In this document: piece by piece, positions 42,689-49,822 of the stretch | How positions within the stretch are numbered: position 1 is the first letter of the stretch | Layout of the letters: each line of letters starts with the position of its first letter | NCBI RefSeq assembly: GCF_000576635.1 | Contig: NZ_AVFL01000029.1 | Coordinates: 1-64,000 of the forward strand | Source: Skermanella stibiiresistens SB22 | Lineage (GTDB): Bacteria; Pseudomonadota; Alphaproteobacteria; Azospirillales; Azospirillaceae | Direction: 5' to 3' | DNA: 64,000 nucleotides | Notes under the pieces: model-generated | The model's input: only the letters and a program-made list of their open reading frames with translations | Told to the model about the DNA's origin: nothing | Database searches by the model: none | Translations under genes and position numbers: made by a program

Positions 42689-44167
42689 TTAGCCGACATC
42701 TTGAATGGCTTGGCGGGCACCGCGCGCCACCAGCCGGTCGAGCGCCCGCGTCACGGCGGCGATGAAGGTCGGATTGGTCGGCAAGTCGTCGCCGAACACC
42801 TCGCGCACGCCGAGCAGGGCCGAGACCAGCTTGCCGGTGTCGCCGCCCGCTTGATCCGCCGCTTGGTCCGACAGCGCCTTCAACCGCTCGGCCAGGGGAT
42901 CGCGCACGTCGATCGGCTGGCCGGCCTCGTCCCGCCCGCCGACATAGCGCATCCAGGCGGCGACGCCGAGCGCCAGCCGGTCGAAGCCCTGTCCGGCGGC
43001 CAGCCGGTCGCGGATGGTGCCGAGCAGGCGCTGGGGCAGCTTCTGCGACCCATCCATGGCGATCTGCCACGTCCTGTGCTTGAGGGCGGGATTGGCGAAC
43101 CGCTCCAGCAGGGCGGCCTTGTAGCGCCCGAGATCGGCACCGGGCGGCACGTCGAGGGTGGGGGTCACCTCCTCGTCCATCAATTCCCGCGTGAAGCTGA
43201 CGAAGCCCGGGTCGGCCATGGCGTCCGACACCGTGGCGTGGCCCGCCAAGTATCCGAGATAGGCGATGCAGGAGTGGCTGCCGTTGAGCAGTCTCAGCTT
43301 CATGAACTCATAGGGCCGGACATCGGTGACCAGTTCGGCACCCTCCAGCTCCCACGCCGGGCGGCCGGTCGGGAAGTTGTCCTCGATCACCCATTGGGTG
43401 AAGGGCTCGGCCATGACCGGCCACGCGTCCTCCACTCCCAGGGCCGCCGCGACGCTGGCGCGGTCCTCGGCGGTGGTGGCCGGCACGATCCGGTCGACCA
43501 TGCTGCTGGGGCAGGCGACCCGGTCGGCGACCCAGCGGCCAAGCTCGGGATCGCGCAATTCGGCGAAGCGGCGCAGGATGCCGGCGGCGACGTGGCCGTT
43601 GCTCGGCAGGTTGTCGCAGGACAGCACGGTGAACGGCTCGACACCGGCCGCGCGGCGGCGGGCCAGCGCCTCGACCAGGAAACCGGCGAGGGTGCGGGGT
43701 TGTCCACGGTTCTGGAGATCGTGGACGATATCGGGGTGCCGCTCGTTCAGGGCGCCGGTCGCCGGATCGTGGCAATAACCCTTCTCGGTGACGGTGATGG
43801 TGACGATCCGCACGGCGGGGCGGGTCAGCCGCTCCAGCACGGCGGCCGGGTCCTCCGGCGCCACCAGCGTTTCCGTCAGGGAGCCGACCACGCGGAGCCG
43901 TTCGCCCGACGCGTCGCGGATCGCGACCGTGTACAGGTTGTCCTGGGGAGCCAGCGCGTCGCGCGTCTCCGGACTGCGGAGCGAGACGCCGCAGATGCCC
44001 CAAGGCCCCGGCTGGCGCTTCAGCGCGTCCTCGGTGTAGACGGCTTGATGGGCGCGGTGGAACGCGCCGAGCCCCATGTGGACGATGCCGGTCTCCAGGC
44101 CGCTGGCGCGCACCGGGATTTCCACTCCCAGAGTCTCCAGCGTCCGTTCATCAAGACGGCGACCCAT
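42689..44167 (-). CDS. Mannitol dehydrogenase-family oxidoreductase (fructuronate reductase type)
   Basis: 492 residues of the long-chain mannitol dehydrogenase family that includes UxuB. The NAD-binding N-terminus (IVHMGLGAFHRAHQAVYTED) and the C-terminal catalytic block KLRLLNGSHSCIAYLG with the Lys-Asn-His set are clear. Placed directly before uxuA, it should interconvert D-fructuronate and D-mannonate. ATG 44167 follows GGGGAGG. A GntR gene is divergent. Confidence 0.93.
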   Translation of the reverse strand: MGRRLDERTLETLGVEIPVRASGLETGIVHMGLGAFHRAHQAVYTEDALKRQPGPWGICGVSLRSPETRDALAPQDNLYTVAIRDASGERLRVVGSLTETLVAPEDPAAVLERLTRPAVRIVTITVTEKGYCHDPATGALNERHPDIVHDLQNRGQPRTLAGFLVEALARRRAAGVEPFTVLSCDNLPSNGHVAAGILRRFAELRDPELGRWVADRVACPSSMVDRIVPATTAEDRASVAAALGVEDAWPVMAEPFTQWVIEDNFPTGRPAWELEGAELVTDVRPYEFMKLRLLNGSHSCIAYLGYLAGHATVSDAMADPGFVSFTRELMDEEVTPTLDVPPGADLGRYKAALLERFANPALKHRTWQIAMDGSQKLPQRLLGTIRDRLAAGQGFDRLALGVAAWMRYVGGRDEAGQPIDVRDPLAERLKALSDQAADQAGGDTGKLVSALLGVREVFGDDLPTNPTFIAAVTRALDRLVARGARQAIQDVG

Positions 44168-44295
44168 GGCATCCTCCCCAACATATGCTATTATCGGCTT
44201 ATTGACTGGTATGGTAGTATGCAAGCTCACGAAGCGCAAGCCCCCGCGATCATGGGAGGGGGCGGCGATAAGAACAGGGATGGGGAGGATCGGTG

Positions 44296-45015
44296 ATGCT
44301 GGACAGGATCGAAGCCAATTCGGCGGAGCCGGTCGCCCGCCGTGTCTTCCGCGAAGTGCGGAACGCGATCGTGACGATGGGTTTCCAGCCCGGCCAGGCC
44401 CTGTCGGAGCAGGAGATAGCCACCCGGCTGGGCGTCAGCCGCCAGCCCGTCCGCGAGGCCTTCATCAAGTTGAGCGAGGCGGGGCTGGTGACGATCCGGC
44501 CGCAGCGCGGCACCTTCATCGTCAAGATCTCCATGAAGCAGGTGTTCGACGCGCGCTTCGTGCGGGAGGCGGTGGAACTGGCGATGGTCCGCCGCGCCTG
44601 CGCCGAGATCCCGCAATCCGCCATCGACCTGCTGCGCGCCAATTTGGAGGCTCAAAGGGTCGCCGCCACCGCGCTGGACCCGGTCGAGTTCATGGGCCTG
44701 GACGAGGCGTTCCACCGTGGCATCGCCCTGGGCGTCGGCTGCGATTACGCGTGGCGGGTGGTCGAGGAGACCAAGGCCCAGATGGACCGGGTCCGCTATC
44801 TCAGCGTGCCGCTGGCGACCCCGGTGGAACGGCTGATCGCGCAGCACCAGGATGTCCTGGACAGCATCGCCGCCCGCGACGCCGACCGGGCGGAAGCGGC
44901 GATGCGCCGCCACCTGCGCGAGATCCTGACCTCCCTGCCGGAACTGGCGGACCGCTTCCCCGACTTCTTCGAACGCGATGTGGCGGCGGAGATGGCGAGT
45001 GTCCTGGCGTCGTGA
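44296..45015 (+). CDS. GntR-family regulator (FCD domain)
   Basis: 239 residues with an N-terminal winged helix (SEQEIATRLGVSRQPVREAFIKLSEAGLV) and an FCD ligand domain with D, H and H residues in LDEAFHRGI and HQDVLDSI. It is divergent from the uxuB-like gene, so control of the sugar-acid operon is likely. ATG 44296 follows GGGGAGG; GTG 44293 is an alternative. The 128-base gap to uxuB is AT-rich but I could not fix an operator. Confidence 0.92.
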   Translation: MLDRIEANSAEPVARRVFREVRNAIVTMGFQPGQALSEQEIATRLGVSRQPVREAFIKLSEAGLVTIRPQRGTFIVKISMKQVFDARFVREAVELAMVRRACAEIPQSAIDLLRANLEAQRVAATALDPVEFMGLDEAFHRGIALGVGCDYAWRVVEETKAQMDRVRYLSVPLATPVERLIAQHQDVLDSIAARDADRAEAAMRRHLREILTSLPELADRFPDFFERDVAAEMASVLAS

Positions 45016-45038
45016 GAAGCGAAAAGAAAGGAAAGAAA

Positions 45039-45866
45039 GGGGACATTCTGGTTTAAAGTTGCGTGACTTGGCATCGGATCACGATAACCGCGCGTCATTT
45101 GGCCGCCTTGCACGCTCCCGGATGCAATCCGTAAGTTCCAAGGATGCCACGAACCGCACGCGCCTCCGTTGGCGGGATCTGCTATCACGTCATGAACCGG
45201 GCGAATGGCGGTACCCGCATTTTCGAATGCCCCGCCGACTACCGGGCCTTCGTGAACCTTATCGCCGCTGCCGGCGATCGGGTGCCGATGCGGATTTCCG
45301 CGTGGTGCCTGATGCCGAACCATTTTCATCTGGTGCTATGGCCTCTTGAGGATGGCGACCTCAGCCGATGGATGCAGTGGTTGCTGACCGCTCATGTCCG
45401 CCGGTATCACAATGCGCGTGGCCCCGATTCTCGCGGACGTGTCTGGCAAGGTCGGTTCAAGGCATTCCCTGTGCAGCAGGATGCGCATCTCTTGACCGTA
45501 TTACGCTATGTCGAGCGCAATCCTCTTCGAGCCAGCTTGACGCCATGGGCGGAGGATTGGCCCTGGAGTAGTTTGGGCTCGCCAGACGCGCTGACCTTGA
45601 CCACGCCCCTGATACGTCCCAGCGGATGGGTGGGGTTGGTGAACTCCGCCCAGACGGTGGCGGAAGTCGAGGCGCTCGACCGGTCGGTGACGCGGGGGAC
45701 TCCTCTCGGAACGGCGGATTGGGTTGCGGCGACGGTGCGGGATCTCGGTTTGGAAAGCAGTATTCGCTTTCGAGGACGCCCCAGGAAGGAGGTGCCGTGA
45801 AGGCGTGTCGAGGACGACATGTTCATTTCGCGCGCGGAACACGCAACTTTAAACCAGAATGTCCCC
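45039..45866 (+). mobile_element. RayT/Y1 transposase element with perfect inverted ends
   Basis: An 828-base unit bounded by perfect 27-bp inverted repeats (45039-45065, beginning GGGGACATTCTGGTTTAAAG, and 45840-45866). It contains one gene, the Y1 transposase at 45144-45800. The left end begins 24 bases after a GntR stop codon. Such GGGGACA... ends are commonly seen flanking stand-alone RayT genes. No target-site duplication is evident. Confidence 0.85.
45144..45800 (+). CDS. REP-associated tyrosine transposase (Y1/HUH)
   Basis: 218 residues of the TnpA_REP/Y1 family. HUH motif HFH in MPNHFHLVLWP (about 57-67), the catalytic Tyr in VLRYVERNPLRA (about Y124) and the closing WPWSS block (about 140-144) are all intact, so the enzyme is probably active. 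These proteins cut and join single-stranded hairpin DNA and spread REP-like palindromes. The start codon has a weak AAGGA ribosome-binding site only three bases upstream. Confidence 0.93.
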   Translation: MPRTARASVGGICYHVMNRANGGTRIFECPADYRAFVNLIAAAGDRVPMRISAWCLMPNHFHLVLWPLEDGDLSRWMQWLLTAHVRRYHNARGPDSRGRVWQGRFKAFPVQQDAHLLTVLRYVERNPLRASLTPWAEDWPWSSLGSPDALTLTTPLIRPSGWVGLVNSAQTVAEVEALDRSVTRGTPLGTADWVAATVRDLGLESSIRFRGRPRKEVP

Positions 45867-46087
45867 ATTCTTTCTGGGAGTGGCCTCACGGTCACTATCC
45901 ATGGAATAGTATCAAACGGAATGAACAGCGACTTCCCGCCGCGTGTTGTACAAGGTGGATGGGGATCGTCATGCCCGGGCTATCGGGGGATACCGGCGCG
46001 GCGAAGCAGTCCGATCACGGAATTGGGTCACCGGACCGGAGCGCCAGGGTGAGGCGCCCTCTCGCGGGCCACATCTGAAGGTTATCG

Positions 46088-47278
46088 ATGACGGCGCCAG
46101 AAGAACGCGCGGAGACCCTGCTGCGCACGCGGAACATCAAGATGGCCCGATCCGCCCACGCCTATGTGCGGGGCAGCACGGTCAAATTCTACGAGTGGCT
46201 CGAGGCCCGCTCCGGCAAGGTTCCGGAAGGGCCGCCGGTCTGGATCTGCGGCGACTGCCATGTCGGAAACCTGGGACCGCTGGCGGACGCCAAGGGCCGG
46301 GTGGCGGTGCAGATCCGCGACCTCGATCAGACGGTGATCGGCAACCCGGCGCACGACCTGATCCGGCTGGGCCTGTCGCTGGCGTCGGCCGCCCGCGGCT
46401 CCGACCTGCCCGGTGTCATCACCGCGCGCATCCTGGAGCATTTGATCGCCGGCTATGAGACGGCGCTCGCCGGATCGTTCGACGGCCACCGCGACAAGAG
46501 CGCCCGCCCCCGGGTGATCCAAGACTTGCTGGCGCAGGCGACCCGCCGCCGCTGGCGCCATCTGGCGGAGGAGCGGCTGGACACGGTCAAGCCCGTCGTT
46601 CCCCTGGGCAAGCGTTTTTGGGCGCTGACCGCGGACGAGCGGGGCGCGCTGCATGCCCTGTTCGAACAGCCGGAACTGCGGTCGACCATCATCGGGCTTC
46701 AGGACCGCGACGACACCGACAAGGTCGAGATGGTCGACGCCGCCTATTGGATGAAAGGGTGCAGTTCGCTGGGCCGCCTGCGCTACGCCGCCATGCTGCG
46801 GGTGGGGCAGGGCAAGGGCTCGTCCCTGTGCCTGGTCGACGTCAAGGAGGCGGTCACCGCCGCGGCGCCGCGCGCCGCCGACGCGCCGATGCCGCGCGAG
46901 AACGCCATGCGGGTGGTGCTGGGTGCGCGCGCCCTGTCGCCGCACCTGGGCGAGCGGATGATGGCGACCCGGCTGATGGGTAGCGGCGTGGTCGTGCGCG
47001 AGCTGATGCCGCAGGACCTCAAGATCGAGGTCGAGCGGCTGACGGAGGAGGCGGCCACCACCCTGGCGGAGTATCTGGCCGGCGTCATCGGACGCGCCCA
47101 CGGCCGCCAGATGGACGCGGATAGCCGCGAGCGGTGGCTGTCCGAACTCGGCCGCGCGCGTTCCAGCACGCTCGACGCGCCCTCGTGGCTATGGTCCAGC
47201 ATCGTCGAACTGCTGTCCATCCACGAGGCGGCCTATCTCGAACACTGCCGGAGGTTCGCGCTCGCGCGGTCGGCGTGA
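46088..47278 (+). CDS. DUF2252 domain protein
   Basis: 396 residues. It covers the whole DUF2252 domain, a protein-kinase-like/aminoglycoside phosphotransferase-like fold. The segment WICGDCHVGNLGPLAD (about 53-68) resembles the HxDxxxxN catalytic loop of such kinases and RDLDQTVIGNPAHDLIRL (about 79-96) the metal-binding DFG-like part. The substrate is not known for the family. GAAGG precedes the ATG. It converges with ybaK, six bases apart. Confidence 0.88.
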   Translation: MTAPEERAETLLRTRNIKMARSAHAYVRGSTVKFYEWLEARSGKVPEGPPVWICGDCHVGNLGPLADAKGRVAVQIRDLDQTVIGNPAHDLIRLGLSLASAARGSDLPGVITARILEHLIAGYETALAGSFDGHRDKSARPRVIQDLLAQATRRRWRHLAEERLDTVKPVVPLGKRFWALTADERGALHALFEQPELRSTIIGLQDRDDTDKVEMVDAAYWMKGCSSLGRLRYAAMLRVGQGKGSSLCLVDVKEAVTAAAPRAADAPMPRENAMRVVLGARALSPHLGERMMATRLMGSGVVVRELMPQDLKIEVERLTEEAATTLAEYLAGVIGRAHGRQMDADSRERWLSELGRARSSTLDAPSWLWSSIVELLSIHEAAYLEHCRRFALARSA

Positions 47279-47284
47279 CGCCCT

Positions 47285-47767
47285 TTAGGGATCGCCACTC
47301 GCCAACGCCGCCACGACGGCGCCGGTCGAGGCCACCAGATCGGCGGGCGCGAGTTTGATCTGGAGGCCACGCTGGCCTCCATTGACCACCAGGAACGGCA
47401 GGTCCATAGCCGAGGCGTCGAGGAAGCAGCGCAGCCGCTTCTTCTGCCCCAGCGGACTGATCCCACCGACATGGTAGCCGCTGATCCGCTCGGCGTCCGC
47501 TGGCTTCATCATGGCTGCGGACTTCCTGCCCGCCGCCGCGGCCAGCGCCTTGAGGCCAAGCTCCTGATCCGAGGGAATGATGCCGACGCAAGGTTCGTCG
47601 CCTGCGACCACCATCAGCGTCTTGAACACGACTGACGGGGAAAGCCCGAGCGCCTCCGCCGCCTGAAGGCCGATCGACGGCGCGTCGGGATCATACTCGT
47701 AGCGCAGCAGTTCGAACGGCTTGCCCGCCTTCTCCAAGGCCATCGTCGCCGGCGTCCGCTTGGACAT
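47285..47767 (-). CDS. ybaK: Cys-tRNA(Pro)/Cys-tRNA(Cys) deacylase YbaK
   Basis: 160 residues of the YbaK/EbsC family, a trans-editing enzyme that clears cysteine mischarged onto tRNA-Pro. The catalytic Lys lies in VVFKTLMV (K49), the conserved GGISPLGQKKRL block is near 103-114, and VNGGQRGLQIKLAP closes the domain. GGGGAAGG precedes the start. Confidence 0.94.
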   Translation of the reverse strand: MSKRTPATMALEKAGKPFELLRYEYDPDAPSIGLQAAEALGLSPSVVFKTLMVVAGDEPCVGIIPSDQELGLKALAAAAGRKSAAMMKPADAERISGYHVGGISPLGQKKRLRCFLDASAMDLPFLVVNGGQRGLQIKLAPADLVASTGAVVAALASGDP

Positions 47768-47854
47768 GTCACCCTTCCCCCTGACTGGAACCCCCAGGGA
47801 GCAGTATTATCGCCGCGGGACCGGATACGCGAGCGCCCGATCATCGTGCCGGTC

Positions 47855-47883
47855 TTGATCTCCGAGCCGGAATATCCTATATC
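47855..47883 (+). promoter_or_regulatory. ssrA promoter
   Basis: TTGATC (47855-47860), 17 bases, then TATATC (47878-47883) is a good sigma-70 promoter. Initiation about seven bases later would begin the tmRNA precursor near 47890, just before the first hairpin of the acceptor piece. Confidence 0.7.
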
Positions 47884-47889
47884 GGGGAC

Positions 47890-48258
47890 AGCGTTGCAGG
47901 ATGGCTTTCGGGCCATCCGAGACTGCGATCATATAAGACCTAGCGGACGGGGGCTGCGATGCCCCCCGCCTCCACCAAAAGACCTCGTGATGAGCGGGGC
48001 ATGGTCCTCGGACCATCAGGCCAAACCTCCTCCGAGTCAGGGCTTGTTCCATGGGGGCGAATTAGGATCGACGTGGGTGAATAAGGGTCGTTTAGACGTT
48101 GGGTGAGGCACGCCCGCTAATCCCCATCCGGGGAAAGGCTCGTCCAACAACTTGTGAATGTCGCAAATGACAACCACAATGCTCAGGATCTGCGCGTAGC
48201 CGCCTAACGGTGGTCGCGTTGAGACTAGGCGGGGCTGGAATGGCCTAGCAACAGAATA
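47890..48258 (+). ncRNA. ssrA: tmRNA, circularly permuted two-piece form
   Basis: Transfer-messenger RNA, which rescues stalled ribosomes and tags the unfinished protein. Order is permuted: the acceptor piece comes first, with hairpin GGATGGC/GCCATCC (47899-47918), a T-arm-like GGGGGC/GCCCCC hairpin (47949-47966) and CGCCTCC-ACCA ending at 47977. An intervening segment of about 75 bases follows, then the coding piece from 48053. That piece's GGGGGCG pairs with CGCCTCC over seven base pairs including the G3-U wobble that specifies alanine, followed by the D-arm-like AATTAGGATCGACG. The tag frame is at 48163-48207. The 5' end and both processing sites are estimates. Confidence 0.93.
48163..48207 (+). 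other. tmRNA tag reading frame
   Basis: GCA resume codon followed by 13 further codons and TAA gives the tag ANDNHNAQDLRVAA. The ANDN start and VAA end match the alphaproteobacterial tag pattern recognised by ClpXP-type proteases. It sits 110 bases into the coding piece. Confidence 0.92.
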
Positions 48259-48265
48259 TTCCCAG

Positions 48266-48293
48266 AAAGGGCGGGGGCAACCCCGCCCTTTTT
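48266..48293 (+). terminator. ssrA terminator
   Basis: Eleven-bp stem AAAGGGCGGGG/CCCCGCCCTTT with a GCAA tetraloop and a run of five T gives a textbook intrinsic terminator 59 bases after the tag stop codon. Confidence 0.9.
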
Positions 48294-48323
48294 GCGTTCA
48301 GATGGATCCACTCGCCCCGGGGG

Positions 48324-49103
48324 TCACTTGCCCTTCCAAACCGGCGGCCGCTTGTTCAGGAAGGCGTCCATGCCCTCCTGGAAGTCCTGGCTCATGTAGC
48401 AGGACAGGATCAGGTCGTCGCTTTCATTCGGCGTCATCTTGTCCTGAATGCGCAGCAGCGCCTCCTTGGTCGCGCGCAGGGTCAGCGGCGCGTGGCTGGC
48501 CACCGTGCGGGCGACCTCCCCGGCGCGCGACATCAGGTCGGCACCCTCGGCGATCACCTCGGATACCAGCCCGATCGCCAGCGCCTCGGGCGCGTCGACC
48601 AATCGGGCCGTGAAAATGATGTCCTTGACGCGGGCCGGCCCGATCAGCGCCGCCAACCGGGCGTAGTTCGCGACCGACAGGCAGTTGCCGAGCGTCCGGG
48701 AGATCGGAAAGCCGAACCGGGAGTGGGGGGCCGCGATGCGCAGGTCGCAGACGGCGGCGATCGCGGCACCGCCGCCCGTGCAGGCTCCGGCTATGGCGGC
48801 GATGGTCGGCACGCGGCACCGTTCCAAGGCTCCCAGAAGTTTGTCGATCCGCGCCTCGTATCCGAGCGCGTCCTCGGGACCCTTGAAGGCGCGGAACTGG
48901 CCGATATCGGTTCCGGCCGCGAAAGCCTTGTCGCCAGCGCCGGTAATCAGCAGGGCCTTGACCCGGTCGTCCGTCTCGACTTCCCGGCAGATCTCGCCCA
49001 GCCGCTCGTACATCGCGAAAGTCAGGGCGTTGCGCGCCTGGGGGCGGTTGAAGGTGATGGTGCCGATACCGTCCTGGACATCGTACAGAAGTTCTTCGGT
49101 CAA
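48324..49103 (-). CDS. Enoyl-CoA hydratase/isomerase family protein
   Basis: 259 residues of the crotonase family. The oxyanion-hole segments AFAAGTDIGQF (about 59-69) and GACTGGGAAIAAVCDLRIAAP (about 106-126) are intact. Where classical hydratases have two catalytic Glu residues, the second-site region reads FPISRTLGN, so the reaction may differ from simple hydration. The start overlaps the GntR stop by four bases. With the CoA transferase at 57313 it suggests breakdown via an acyl-CoA. Confidence 0.9.
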   Translation of the reverse strand: MTEELLYDVQDGIGTITFNRPQARNALTFAMYERLGEICREVETDDRVKALLITGAGDKAFAAGTDIGQFRAFKGPEDALGYEARIDKLLGALERCRVPTIAAIAGACTGGGAAIAAVCDLRIAAPHSRFGFPISRTLGNCLSVANYARLAALIGPARVKDIIFTARLVDAPEALAIGLVSEVIAEGADLMSRAGEVARTVASHAPLTLRATKEALLRIQDKMTPNESDDLILSCYMSQDFQEGMDAFLNKRPPVWKGK

Positions 49104-49822
49104 GGGACTCGCTCCATGTCGGATTGCTCTGGCTGAGGTTTTTTCACCGGGGTTTTCCTGGCCGCGGCGGGCGGGGTCGGGGTCTCGTCGCTCTCAGCGA
49201 AACCGGCCCGCTCGACTTGCTCGCATTTGTTGCGCAGGTGCGTCTTCAGGATCGACGACAGCATCACGGCGTCGCGGCGTTGAAGCGCGTTGAGGATCGC
49301 CTCGTGCTCCGCCATGGCGAGCCGCCAATGGTCCGGCGGCATCGGCACCACGAAGCGGGCGCGCCGGATGCGGGCGCTGACGTTCTCGTACAGGTTGATC
49401 AGGACGGCGTTGTGGGTGGCCCGCACGATCGCCTCGTGGATCGCGCGGTTGAGCGGGTAATAGCCGGCGAGGTCGCGCACCGCGTAGAATTCCGCCATGC
49501 GGTCGTGCAGCGCCTCGATCTCGGCGATCTCCGCGTCGGTGCCATGCTGGCAGGCGAGCTCGCCCGCCAGCGCCTCCATCCCGCCACAGACCTCGAACAG
49601 CTCCTCCAGGTTCCTGGCTGTCATCTTCGCGACGCGGGCGCCCCGGTTCGGCAGCAGGACGATGTAGCCCTCCGACGCCATCACCTTCAGCGCCTCCCGC
49701 AGGGGTGTGCGCGACACGCCGAATTCGGCGCAAAGCTCCTTCTCGGGCACCCGCGATCCCGGCGGCATGACGCCGTCGATCAGCTTCTCGCGCAGGCGCG
49801 CCACGACCTCCTCATGAAGCAA
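49100..49822 (-). CDS. GntR-family regulator (FCD domain)
   Basis: 240 residues. The winged helix is near 1-70 (VPEKELCAEFGVSRTPLREALKVMASEGYI) and the FCD domain near 80-215 has H/D metal-type residues. The C-terminus is an unusual Pro/Lys-rich tail (TPTPPAAARKTPVKKPQPEQ). A TTG start is chosen because GGAGG lies six bases upstream; it overlaps the oxidase stop region by 11 bases. It probably binds the TTTGAATGCAAA sites at 52816 and 53007. Confidence 0.9.
   Translation of the reverse strand: MLHEEVVARLREKLIDGVMPPGSRVPEKELCAEFGVSRTPLREALKVMASEGYIVLLPNRGARVAKMTARNLEELFEVCGGMEALAGELACQHGTDAEIAEIEALHDRMAEFYAVRDLAGYYPLNRAIHEAIVRATHNAVLINLYENVSARIRRARFVVPMPPDHWRLAMAEHEAILNALQRRDAVMLSSILKTHLRNKCEQVERAGFAESDETPTPPAAARKTPVKKPQPEQSDMERVP

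Noticed and set aside
47768-48323. Gap after ybaK considered as empty intergenic DNA
   Set aside because: It contains all parts of a permuted tmRNA gene, with tag frame and terminator.
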